From Furcasterigmium furcatum (lineage: Eukaryota; Ascomycota; Sordariomycetes; Glomerellales; Plectosphaerellaceae): DNA of 64,000 nt. Position numbers and translations under genes: made by a program. This document shows positions 23,084 through 33,700 of this stretch, piece after piece (the first letter of the stretch is position 1; each line of letters starts with the position of its first letter). The stretch is taken from the NCBI GenBank assembly GCA_001599815.1, contig BCIA01000002.1:3693626-3757625 (forward strand), written 5' to 3'. The notes beneath the pieces are model-generated. The model was not told the origin of the DNA and ran no database searches. It saw only the letters and a list, made by a program, of their open reading frames with translations.

Positions 23084-24652
23084 ATGGCACTTGGTGCTAC
23101 AACCCGGCCGCAGCACTCGGTGGCCGAGCTGCTGGCCATGGACCAGACGTCTATGCTCGGCTCGGTCGGCCCTTCACTCCTCCATCTCTACGCCATCCTC
23201 GCCCCTGCCTGTCTGGTCGTCTGTGCCACCAACGGGTATGACGGCTCGGTCCTCACGGGCCTGCAGGGCGTGACGGCTTGGAAGGATCAGTTTGGCTCGC
23301 CTCAGGGAGCCCTCCTCGGCATCACCAGCGCCTCTTATCCCCTCGGTGCCATCGTGTCTACCCCCTTCTCCGCGATTATCTCTGACCGGTTCGGCCGCCG
23401 CATGTCTATCATCATCGGGAGCATCATCATGATCCTGGGTGTTGTCATGCAATGCGCCTCGACCTCCATCGGCCTCTTCATCGGCGGCCGCGTGGTTGTT
23501 GGTTTCGGTATCACCCTCGCCCTTGCTGCGGCCCCGATCCTCATATCCGAGCTCGCCCATCCTCGCCACCGCGTCTTCTTCGGCTCGCTCTACAACACCA
23601 GCTTCTATCTCGGCTCCCTCCTCGCTGGTTGGGTCGCCTTCGGCAGCTACAAGATCCCGAGTGCTTGGGCCTGGCGCCTACCGACCCTCCTCCAGGCCGG
23701 CCCGGCCTGCATCCAAACCTGTTTCGTCTTCTTCCTACCCGAATCCCCCCGCTGGCTCGCATACAAGGATCGCGGTGAGGAGGCCTTCGAGATTCTTGCC
23801 AAGTATCACGGCAGCGGCAACCGCGACGACCCGCTCGTCCAGGCCGAGTTCTGGGAGATGAACGAGGCTCTTCACGCCGAGAAGGCCGTGCAGAACGAGG
23901 GGCTCGGCATCAAGCTCTTCCTCAAGACCCCCGCGAACCGGAAGCGCCTTGCCATCCTCGTCTCTCTCGCGGTCTTCGGCCAGTGGTCCGGCAACGGTCT
24001 CGTGTCCTACTACCTCACCAAGATTCTAACTAGCATCGGCATCACGACACAGCGCGAGCAGACCATGCTCAACGGCGTCATCAGCACCGTCAACTACGCC
24101 ACCGCCATCTTTGCCGCCGTCCTCTCCACCAAGATCGGCCGCCGACCCATGTTCATCGGCGGTGCCATCGCCATGTTCCTCACGTTCTCCTCCCTCACGG
24201 CCTCGATTGCCGTATATAACGAAACCGGCTCTACCGCAGCCTCAAAGTCGGCCCTCGGCTTCATCTTCATCTACTATACCGCCTTCAATATCTGCCTGAA
24301 CCCCCTCCTCTTCTTATACCCCACCGAGATTCTGCCCTTCCGCCTCCGAGCCATGGGACTCAGCATCCTCGTGTTCTCTTCAAAGGCCGCCTCCTTCTTC
24401 AACCAGTTTGTCAATCCCGTCGGGATGGACAGTCTGGGCTGGAAGTACTACCTGGTCTATGTCGGCTGGCTCGTAGTAGAAGTCATCGTGTTTTGGTGGA
24501 TCTACCCCGAGACGAAGGGGTATACCCTTGAGAGGATCCAGGAGGCCTTTGGCGAGGGTCTCGAGTCGGACGAAGAGGCTGTCAAGGAAAAGATGGGAGA
24601 TGACGAGGTGCTCGAGGAGAAGGGAGCCGCCGTCGGTGTAGAGCGCCGGTGA
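23084..24652 (+). CDS. sugar transporter, lactose-permease-like MFS
   Basis: One exon, 522 residues. The family signatures are complete: NGYDGSVLTGLQG after helix 1, SDRFGRRMSIIIGS between helices 2 and 3, LPESPRWLAYKDRGEEAFEIL after helix 6, and PETKGYTLERIQEAFGEGLE at the end. Known fungal relatives carry disaccharides or glucosides by proton symport at the plasma membrane. The nearby cytosolic beta-glucosidase would fit uptake of an intact beta-glucoside followed by hydrolysis, but the substrate is inferred. The C-terminal tail is acidic, as in many regulated sugar permeases. Confidence 0.93.
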   Translation: MALGATTRPQHSVAELLAMDQTSMLGSVGPSLLHLYAILAPACLVVCATNGYDGSVLTGLQGVTAWKDQFGSPQGALLGITSASYPLGAIVSTPFSAIISDRFGRRMSIIIGSIIMILGVVMQCASTSIGLFIGGRVVVGFGITLALAAAPILISELAHPRHRVFFGSLYNTSFYLGSLLAGWVAFGSYKIPSAWAWRLPTLLQAGPACIQTCFVFFLPESPRWLAYKDRGEEAFEILAKYHGSGNRDDPLVQAEFWEMNEALHAEKAVQNEGLGIKLFLKTPANRKRLAILVSLAVFGQWSGNGLVSYYLTKILTSIGITTQREQTMLNGVISTVNYATAIFAAVLSTKIGRRPMFIGGAIAMFLTFSSLTASIAVYNETGSTAASKSALGFIFIYYTAFNICLNPLLFLYPTEILPFRLRAMGLSILVFSSKAASFFNQFVNPVGMDSLGWKYYLVYVGWLVVEVIVFWWIYPETKGYTLERIQEAFGEGLESDEEAVKEKMGDDEVLEEKGAAVGVERR

Positions 24653-25556
24653 ATGGAAGCAGACTCGGGGCTCAGCTCATCTGTTACATCATAGCTGTGT
24701 TCGCGCTGGCTAGACTGACTACATAGAAGTCAAGAGTTGTAGCATATGGGTTCACACCCTGAACACACCACAGAAGTTCTTTCGCCTCAAGTACTGGTTC
24801 CAGGAATTTACAAGCTTCCATGGACATGGAGATGGGCGAGCCGTTGTCCGTGACTGATTCCTACGCTACTATCAGGGTCATCCATATTAAACTTCCCAAG
24901 CCAAGGAAATCAAGGTGATCTCAAGAAAAAATATAATTTAACAATATGATCGGAATCGATAACTAACGGACAAGCAGTCGCGCATGACTCTGGATGGCTG
25001 GATGCTGTACATACCGACGGACCAACTTACCATGCGTACGATTCTGCTTTGACGGTCCAATATCATGACCTTACAATTGCCGAGAAGAAACACCTCTTCG
25101 TGATAAATTAATCTTAGTTCCCCGAAATCCTTCCATGGCCGTTTCCAAAGACAGAGGGGAGACATTCTCAAATAGTATCTGACAGGTGTGACACACTCTA
25201 CCTTTGAGGGAGGTTGGGAGGCAACTTGCACCTGTGTTAGCACCTATCCTAGGACAAACAAAGCAGGCCTCCAAACTCCGGAAGAGAAAGAAATAGATAC
25301 GGAAGAAGTTATTCAATGCGACCTGCCGAATTTACCTCTTCATCAGTAACAGGAAATACTGCTATGGTGGTTGGGGGCAAAAAGGGGAAGTAGCTGACAT
25401 AATCAGGCAGCTTTATCGATAAGGAACCTGGTTGGCGGGGTCAGATGGCGAGAGCTTCCACCACAGCCTGCCTGGCCTTCACCCAACCACCAAACATCTT
25501 CCCGACCAGCTTCGCCTCAACCGTAGAAGCTGGCATCGAGCCTCACAACCGCAATC
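24653..25556. other. intergenic, AT-richer, no gene seen
   Basis: About 900 bases between the sugar transporter and CSN5. The stretch 24900-25350 is clearly AT-richer than its surroundings. No transposon feature or gene could be recognised. Confidence 0.45.
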
Positions 25557-26710
25557 ATGGCGTCCCAGACGCCGCCTCTCAAAGTTTGGGGTGCGTCGGC
25601 CCCCCCTCCCCTCCCAATTCAACCCGCTGACCTGCCTGCCCCCTCACAGAGCTCGACAACAACGTCAAACTCGTCGACCCCAACCGCGATGCCCTCTACG
25701 CGTTCGACATGGACACCCATAAGAGGGCCATGGACACAAAGCCCTGGGCGCAGGACGTCAACTACTTCAAGCGCGTGCGCATCAGCGCCACCGCCCTCAT
25801 CAAGATGGTCATGCACGCCCGCTCGGGCGGCAGCCTCGAGGTCATGGGCCTCATGATGGGCTACATCAACGGCGACGCCTTCATCGTCACCGACGCCTTC
25901 CGCCTGCCCGTCGAGGGCACGGAGACCCGCGTCAACGCCCACGCCGAGGCCGACGAGTACATGGTCCAGTATCTCCAGGCCAATCGCGAGCAGAACCGCC
26001 TCGAGAACGTCGTCGGCTGGTACCACTCCCACCCCGGCTACGGCTGCTGGCTTTCCGGCATCGACGTCGACACCCAGAACACCCACCAGAGCTTCCAGGA
26101 CCCCTTCGTGGCCGTCGTCATCGACCCCGACCGCACCATCAGCGCCGGAAAGGTCGAGATCGGCGCCTTCCGCACATACCCCGTCTCCCACGCCCCTTCC
26201 GCCGGAGGCCCGAACAAGGAGAACAACCCCGCCGTGGGTACCTCGAGCGACAGCTCCTCGCCCGCCGGCGGCGGCGCCGTCACCTCCGACGGCTGGCAGG
26301 CCGTCCCCCTCGCTAAGGCGGCCGAGTTCGGCGCCCACGCGGACAAGTACTACGGCCTCGAGGTCTCGCACTACAAGAGCACGCTGGACACGCACCTCCT
26401 CGAGCTGCTCTGGCACAAGTACTGGGTCCAGACGCTGAGCCAGAACCAGCTCCTGACGAACCGCGACTACGGCAACAACCAGCTCCTCGACCTCGCCTCG
26501 AAGATCCGCGAGGCCACGACGACCATCTCCCGCCGCGGCGGGCAGGGCATCCCGCTCCCCGGCGGCGGCGGCTCCAAGAAGGGCGACGCGGCCATCGAGA
26601 AGCTCGTGAGGGACTGCAAGACCGTCGCGACGCAGGAGAAGACGGGCCTGATGGGGAACGAGGTCAAGGGGAAGCTGTTCAACGGGCTGGGCGCGAGCGG
26701 GTCCTCCTAG
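25557..26710 (+). CDS. csn5: COP9 signalosome subunit 5 (JAMM deneddylase)
   Basis: Two exons, about 25557-25590 and 25650-26710, give 364 residues. The MPN+/JAMM metal site is intact: Glu75 (SLEVMGLMMG), then His137 and His139 in HSHPGYGCWLSGIDVD with Asp150. The preceding FKRVRISATALIKMVMHA and the motif NAHAEADEYMVQY are typical of CSN5/Rri1 (CsnE of Aspergillus). It cleaves Nedd8 from cullins as part of the COP9 signalosome and so governs ubiquitin ligase cycling, development and secondary metabolism in fungi. Residues about 195-225 hold a Ser/Ala/Gly-rich insertion (NPAVGTSSDSSSPAGGG), common in filamentous fungi. Confidence 0.96.
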
Positions 26711-29035
26711 GGACCGCGGGGAATGAGACAAAGCGCGGGCTGCGGCACGATATGCTCCGGGCAGCAGTGGATGGCCACGGTAGACGCGCTTGAGGCCGCT
26801 CGGTGTGGACCGGCAATGACTAGACTACGACTGGGTTGATACATAGCATGGGATTGGCGTTGGGCGCGTCGGCTTCGCAATATGAAATGCTTCGTGGCAT
26901 GTTGCATGCGTTTCGGTGATGTTCATTTTCGTGTCACGGTTGTAACTCGCCTGACACCACCGGCAGCGAGCTCAGAGTCGAGTCCCGGACTTTGACACGG
27001 TTTCAGCATCGCCCGTCGGCCGGTCCTGATAGCAGGACACTCTACCCCGACCAGCAGTAACCTTGCTCCAGCAAATTCTCTGGCGTGTGAAAACTTCCAT
27101 GCTTGCCAGCTTCAACCTCCAACATGTGCCACGGACTCAACTCGGCCTTGATATCCTTGGCCCACGGAGCATCAAGCCATCTACGACATGACGCCGGCAC
27201 TCACATGCAAACGCCTTCCTTTCTGAGCCTTAGAAAGCGCTTCCCCCTGATCTCGCCACCGAGCTACCAAGACACGCCATCAATGAACCCTTCCATCTGG
27301 CTTCCACGATCCCTGGAATCCCGCCCTTCCACCTTCCCCGGGTGGCAACGATCTCAAATGCCGTGCCGGCGCATGGCCAATTTCAGACAGCCCGAAAATC
27401 CCCATTTTCTCGTGCGTTGCACCGTCCTAAACAGGCAAGTCTAATCTGCGCCCGACGCCAGGCCACGCCAACCCTGTCGATCGGTAAAAACAGGGGTCCT
27501 GGCAAACGCCCTCCATTTTCCCTCTCACTTTTGCTTCAGTTTAGGGCTGGACGCCCGCAACTGTGGGCGGATTCCGCACTTGTTGCCGGCGCGAGCCGCC
27601 TCTATCCTATCCTCGAAGTAAATCCGATGCTCGCTCCCAGGGACCCTGTGATAATTTCCTCTCTCCTCTCTGCAGGATCCCAGTGAGAGCGGCGCAGTGA
27701 GGGCCGCAGCTCACCATAACGGGTGGGACATTGGTGGCAGAAACGGCGCTTAGATTAGAGACTGACCTCCGTTTCGCGGTTGCTTGTTGGGCACATCTGC
27801 AGCTTTCTTGGAGACTCATGGTCTGACCGACAAGACTTCTGCACCCAAGATTCGTCGGGGAACTGAGAGTCGGTCGATATGCACCGAAATGAGTCGGCTT
27901 GGCTGGCTTGGCGCCTCACCGCCGGGAACAGCAGAAACTGTGCTGTGCCCGGGTCACAGGAAATGCGCGCAATCCAAAATCCCATCACCCGAATAGTAGG
28001 CCAAGGCGTGGGGGGAGAGCAAAACCCCTCAAGCACTCTAGTTCCGACCAGTAGTGTGAAAGGGGAGGACTCCGAGCAAGGGAGGGATGAGTTGTTCAAA
28101 CGAGAATATTGGATTCAAGTGGTAAAACTGATGCAGAGAGAGCTAGCTAGGTGGGCTACTGAAGCCTTGTTGGTATCTTGTGATAAAATGAACTCCCGGT
28201 GAAAATGCCATCCATGCTCCCAATCCGTCGCTATGCATGCCTATGCAAAAACAAATAAAAGTAGACCAAGAAAAAGCGCTGTGAAGCGAAAGCTTCGTGT
28301 CGTGCCATGATAGGCAAGAGACCACGGGCGGCACGGCGCTGCGTTGCCCATTCGTTCGAACACCCGAGCCGAGCCTGCCGTCGTCTGATGTCGGACGGTT
28401 GCTCGATGCTGGGCAAGGAAGCGCTGTCTGTCTGTCGGGCCTTGCCGCGAGGGACTGAGATTTGCAGAGAAAATTTTGTTCTGCTTCTCGGGATTTGCGC
28501 GAGACGGCTGCTATTACCAAAGAGTCAGGTAACGGCAACTCTAGCAGGCCCGCCCATGGAAGGATTCCAGAAGCCCCCTAAATGGCCCGGCGCCGATGGC
28601 GCGGTTCGCGATGGACCCGTCTGATCGGGCAACAATGGGCGGACCCTGCGCTGATTGATGCCGTGTCATATCGGTCGGCGAAACCAAAAGACGCCGCCCG
28701 TCGCCGCCTGCTCTATTGAGGCAGGGGTCACATGGAAAAGATCCTGTGTCGTGTGTGCTGCTCATGACTCCGGCTCCTTCCGCCGGTGGGTCGGTGCCAC
28801 GAGCCAGGCCCTGTTGGCACACGTTTTTCGCCCCTTTGTGACGTCGGCGTCGTCGGCAGTGGTGAGCATCTCCACGGACCCCAACTCATTTGGAGAAGGG
28901 CAGAGTTCGGGGGCCGAGGCGTTGGAAGTGAACGTTGGGTGTAACGATCGTGGCGGTAATTGGCTTGCGTCGCACTGTAGCGCCTCATTGCCGTGAGCTT
29001 CGCTGGTACCGCGTGACCATGTGTAAAGGTGGCAC
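26711..29035. other. intergenic, no gene seen
   Basis: About 2.3 kb between CSN5 and the disordered protein gene. Only short, unrelated open frames are present. A hairpin-forming GTCCT/AGGAC segment near 27025-27040 was considered as part of a tRNA and rejected. Confidence 0.45.
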
Positions 29036-30709
29036 TCAGCGAGACAAAGGCACCCAGCGCGCAGGGACTCCGTCAGCTCCGACTTCGTACGTCCGGCCGA
29101 CAGCCTTGCGCGGAGGGAGTGTCCAGCGCGCGCGGCCAGGTCTCTGGTCGTCGAGCTTGCCGCGCTTGCGCATGGCCATCTCCATGACAGCGATACGGAT
29201 GAAATCCGGGTTCTCGCGAGTCTCTCGCTGGCGCATGACGACCGGGGCACAAGCGGCGTCGGACTCGCTTGCCGACTGCGGCTGGGCCTGGTACGGCGTC
29301 GCTTGAATTGACTGAGGAGATGCGGCGGGATAAGGTAGGCGAACGGGCGAGTTATTGCGCGATCGTTGCACCTTGTACGTCTGCATCTGGATCGACGCCG
29401 TGTAGCTGCGCGTGGGAGATAAAGTTGCGGGGTGAGTCTCGATGCGGGCGTTCGTCGTCGGGTTAAGATAACGGCGCAGCGCCGCTGAAGGTTCTTCTTC
29501 GAGAACGGGCGGGCGGCGTTCGTCCGTGTATGGGACCTTGGGATCAATGGTCAGAATTGACCGAGTGAGGTAGTCATCTGGCGGAATCGACGAGAGGTTA
29601 AGAGAGGAGAAGGATTTGGCCGCCGATCGCAGCGCTCGGAATGAGGCAGTAAGATTCGACTTGAAGGCGGACTTGAGAGGTCGCAAGGGGAAGGCGAAGT
29701 CGCTGAATGACAGTTCAGACTGCGTGTCAGACTGGTCTGGTGGCTCTGATAGCACGCTGACGTCCCAGTCGTCGGAGTCGTCATCCTCGGACTGCGAAAG
29801 CGGATGGTCCTCGGCATCGCCGCATGGCGAGGAGACGGGCTCCAAGGATCGTCTAGGCTGCTGAGATCGCTTCCTGCGCATTTGCGGGCTTGAACCGTAG
29901 GGTGATATCTCGAGGGACGAGTTGCCCTCGGTAGCGAAAGAGCCACCCAGCGAGGGCATAGATTCCATGGAAACGGTCCTCGTAGAGAAGGCACTGCCCA
30001 GTCCGCTGTCGCTGGCGAAAGACATGGGCTCGTAATCATCCAGCTCTTCCGGGGGCGACAGAAGCAGGTCCAGGGGGCTCCGGCCAAGCGTCAGACTCAG
30101 TTCCTTCTCCGAGACTTGCTGGCGTTCGATGATGGCGTCCAGTGTGAGAGCCTGGTCTTTCCAGGACCGCTTCAACTTCTGAGAGTTCTTCCGTGGACGC
30201 GGGATGTCGGTAACCGCAAGCAGTGCGGCGACGGCGGGAGGGAGCGCCTTGGAGTTGTGACGGGCCTCGGTGGGCCGAGATGACTTCCGCGAGGCATGGC
30301 TGCGACGGGTCTGGTGAACAGCCTGGACATTTTTTGACTTGCAGGGAATCTGCACGGGTGTCGTAGGCGTGGTAGGCCTCGTGCTCACGCTGGTTGTGGT
30401 GCGCGGCGGGCTGCAAGGAGACAGACTGGCTGCCTCGTGGAAAGACTTTCGTTTCGCCATGGTGTCTGGTACATTCGGATCGGACGAGGGGATCGGCTTG
30501 ACGGTAACAGTAACGTCTGGGGCATCCTTTCTCGGGTCCAAAATAGCGGAAGGTGAGTGAATGATGGGCTTCCTGGCGGAGGGAGACGGGGTGCGTGATG
30601 TCGTAGATGAAGGTTTACTGCTGGTTGGGGAGGGCGAGACGGGACGACCTTTGGAGGAATGCTGCGGCGGGTGGGTGTTGAAGTAAAGGAAACTCCTCGG
30701 AGACATCAT
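29036..30709 (-). CDS. Ser/Pro-rich disordered protein, function unknown
   Basis: The open frame on the minus strand reaches up to 30874, but the Met pair at 30709/30706 (MMSPRSFLYFNTHPPQH) is the better start, giving about 557 residues. Most of it is low-complexity Ser, Pro and Thr with basic patches and is predicted to be disordered. More ordered blocks are ALPPAVAALLAVTDIPRPRK, KSAFKSNLTASFRALRSAAK and the C-terminal REDNPDFIRI-like stretch (NPDFIRIAVMEMAMRKRGKL). These look like conserved short motifs of a fungal-specific family. No catalytic domain, membrane helix or signal peptide is seen. Basic stretches such as KRKSFHE and RRKRSQQPRRS could be nuclear signals or phosphorylation sites. 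I do not recognise the family by name. Confidence 0.75.
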   Translation of the reverse strand: MMSPRSFLYFNTHPPQHSSKGRPVSPSPTSSKPSSTTSRTPSPSARKPIIHSPSAILDPRKDAPDVTVTVKPIPSSDPNVPDTMAKRKSFHEAASLSPCSPPRTTTSVSTRPTTPTTPVQIPCKSKNVQAVHQTRRSHASRKSSRPTEARHNSKALPPAVAALLAVTDIPRPRKNSQKLKRSWKDQALTLDAIIERQQVSEKELSLTLGRSPLDLLLSPPEELDDYEPMSFASDSGLGSAFSTRTVSMESMPSLGGSFATEGNSSLEISPYGSSPQMRRKRSQQPRRSLEPVSSPCGDAEDHPLSQSEDDDSDDWDVSVLSEPPDQSDTQSELSFSDFAFPLRPLKSAFKSNLTASFRALRSAAKSFSSLNLSSIPPDDYLTRSILTIDPKVPYTDERRPPVLEEEPSAALRRYLNPTTNARIETHPATLSPTRSYTASIQMQTYKVQRSRNNSPVRLPYPAASPQSIQATPYQAQPQSASESDAACAPVVMRQRETRENPDFIRIAVMEMAMRKRGKLDDQRPGRARWTLPPRKAVGRTYEVGADGVPARWVPLSR

Positions 30710-33700
30710 AGTGACTTCTGGACATTCCCTGACCCCAGTAGACTGGGCGGGGCATACCGGACCAGTATAGCGGAGGGTGTGAGACGCCGAGTAGGGGACC
30801 TGTTCGTCCTCGGATTGTCGGGGGCTCGCGTGCCGCAGGCAAGGGGCCAACGGGTTTTCGTAACGTAAGGACAAGCCACGGCGGACTAATCAGCAACGGC
30901 CTGTTCCAAAGAACATTGGATACTTTGTTGATCCCGCGCTGAGCTTCAGGAGACGAGGGACAATGCGAGTCGAACACGGGGCCAATGACGCAGCTGGCAG
31001 GCAGCGTAGGAATCGAGAATGTTGTCGGAGTGCAGGTTGATTGTATCCAGAGTCCGGGGGGTGTTATGCGGTCGAATGTCGGGGTCGCGAGGAAATTGAA
31101 TGTTTTGATCGGCGGTGTTGAAGCGGAACCTGCTTGTCCTCTGCCCCGGATGTTCCAGGACCCCTATTCCTGCGAGTGGCAGGCAGATGTCGTGTGCGTT
31201 GTTCGGTTGGGCTGGTCAGGCCGCGCAGGAGGCGTCGTCCGAATGGGAAGACGCAGGACGGACTGTGCAGTGGTCTCGGGGGGTGTTTCGAGTGGTTTGG
31301 GGCCCAGCGAGTCAGACCAGTGACTGGCTGTCTAAAAAGGTGCTTGCAGTCGATTCCAGGACGCTATTCATGCGTCCAAGGTGTCGGATTTGGTGGTGAG
31401 TTGAGGAGTGGAAAAGGAGGAAGAAGAAGAGAAGACAACAAGATAAGACCGTCAAGTGTGCAAAGTGCGTCCTGGAGGGTTCTTGATGAGACAGGGCCTC
31501 CTCTCATCCATCCCGAGCCGAGAGATAGGCAGTCACCCAGCCCAAACGGTAGTCGTACACCCTGAGGCTGGCTGAGCTGGGGGGAGACGGCGGACGGGAC
31601 ATGGCGGAGAGGATGATAAGATGCCGCGCCCCCTGATAGCGTCGCCCCAGCGTCTTCCCAGCGTCTTCCCCAGCGTGCCTTCCCAACTTCCGTCACGAGG
31701 CGTGAAATGGGCACAGGGCAGAGGGGCACGTGAACACAGGGTGGAGACACAGGGTCTCTTGTGATGGAGGGGAGACAAGCAGAAGGAACCGGGGGAGGAG
31801 GGACATTGTCAGGGCAGGAGACAGACGCAAGGGCAGGTGCAACGCTATGCGCCGGCTCCGTCATACCTGCCCGATTCGGGAACTGTGCCAATGAGCTTCC
31901 TCGATAAGGATCGGGTCCACGCCAAGAACAGAAAGGGAGGGGTCCTCTGGTCTTTCCTTCTGCTGACTCCCGTCCCTCCCACTGGCCGGCAGGCGCGCTG
32001 AGGATTTCGGGGACAGCGCCTTTGACGCAACGCCAACACTTTTTCCTCTTATCTGACCCTCCCGCTGATGCTTCTCCGACCACCTCCAGGCTTGTTGCCC
32101 TCCCCTCTCCACAATCCGTCGGCATTACCTGCTTGTCAGGCAAAGATCCTGTGGGCACTGCATCCATCGCTGCCGACACCATCCGGCCGGTCGGAACGCT
32201 GCGACAACAATCTGTCGACGATGCCCGCTGGACAAGCCTTCACCTCTCCCGCCGGCAACACATCCCACGATCCATGGTGGCGCCAGGTGTTCCACAACAT
32301 CTCAGCTCCTCCTCAGCTGGCAAATGGAAGAAGCATCCCCCAACAAGGAGGCACGTTGCTGATCTTGTCAGCTTCCCGCTAGGCAACTGTCAGTTCACTC
32401 GTTACTTTTTGCTTGGCTGCCCAAGCCCCCTTTCTCGTGACTGGCCTCCAGTGTGCCAGGATCCCGCGCTCCGTCCGTGCTTCTTCAAGGACTTCACTTG
32501 CCGCTTGCGTATGGCCAGCGGGGCGATTTCATCCCGACACGACGGAAGGTCGTGGGGGGTGTTCGGACACGCCCGATGGGCAGTTCTGACAGCGAGGCTC
32601 TCCACCATTTCGGGGTTTGAGGGGAGGGCTCCTTTTCCGCCAATTCTCGTGCACTTCGCCGACTCTTCTCCCGCATCATCACGGCGGTGAAGGGCTCAGT
32701 CAGTCCAGACAGGCCGAGGCCGTGGACGCATGGACCGACCGAGGGGCAAATTTCGAAATCACCGCCTCACGCAGCGATGTCGGCCGGACACTTGGTCGCT
32801 AGGGCCTGCTCGCCGGAGATCTCGACTGCCTGGCTCCCGCTAGTCCCGTGACTATCCACGGACCGGACTCAGTGTGCTGTCCGGTCCGCCCGCCGGTCGT
32901 GTTTTTGCCTTGTCTTGCGATGGCTGTCGCATCTAGAATTAATTCTATTGGAGAGCGAAATCGACTCACATTCTACCGCAGGCGACCAGAGGCGACCTGC
33001 TCTCCACGACCCCCATCAACAGCCCAGGAATTGAATGCAAGTCTCCGGCAGGCAGCAAACTGTCAGGCAAGTGCCAAGGATTCAGACGGCCATCCACAAC
33101 CATCCCACATCCTCAATTTGGGCAAAGGTTCATGGTCACTCCACCTCACCACCATACGATGGTAGCCCGACCCGTGCCCAGAGGGGGGTTGTGGGAAACA
33201 GGAATTTGGGGAATACATCGTTCAATAATGCCGTCATCGAATCCGTCTAGCTATCTCGGCATCTCAACTAAAAGGCCATCGGCCGACCCCGTGAACCCAG
33301 CCAAGCCGATGGTGCCAGTTTGAGATGTGAAATTGTCATGGGTTGCGCAGCATCTTGGAAGGATATAGTCTGCCCTGGGCAACTGAAGATTTTCACCACC
33401 GAGACAGCTTGAACGTTCCCGGCGACCCCGGATACACACAGCGACGGGCAACCACACTGGATGCAAGTCTACGCTTCCAGAAGGACTTCTTATCACCAAA
33501 GCCTGATTCGCGCTCTCTCCCTCCGCAACCATTCCTGCTCTGCGTCATCCCGCCCCGCTGGTCCGAGCCCCCCGCGCGCAGATGCAAGTCGCCGCATCGG
33601 TCGTACTATTTTTGCGGGGAAACGGGGAATGCAAGATCGCCGACCGTCACAACAACACTTGAAGATCACCAACTTTGCCGGACGGTCGACCACTTCCAAG

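Noticed and set aside
25619..26731. 370-residue minus-strand frame over CSN5
   Set aside because: Antisense shadow of a well-conserved JAMM gene; composition is biased and no family is recognisable.
26960..27065. Possible tRNA gene on the minus strand (GGGGTAGAG and a GTCCT/AGGAC hairpin)
   Set aside because: The hairpin loop has 6 bases instead of 7, and no T-arm or acceptor stem pairs correctly.
31364..32690. Open frames of 272 (minus) and 222 (plus) residues
   Set aside because: They overlap each other, are low-complexity Pro/Ser/Arg sequences and show no splice-consistent or domain-like structure.
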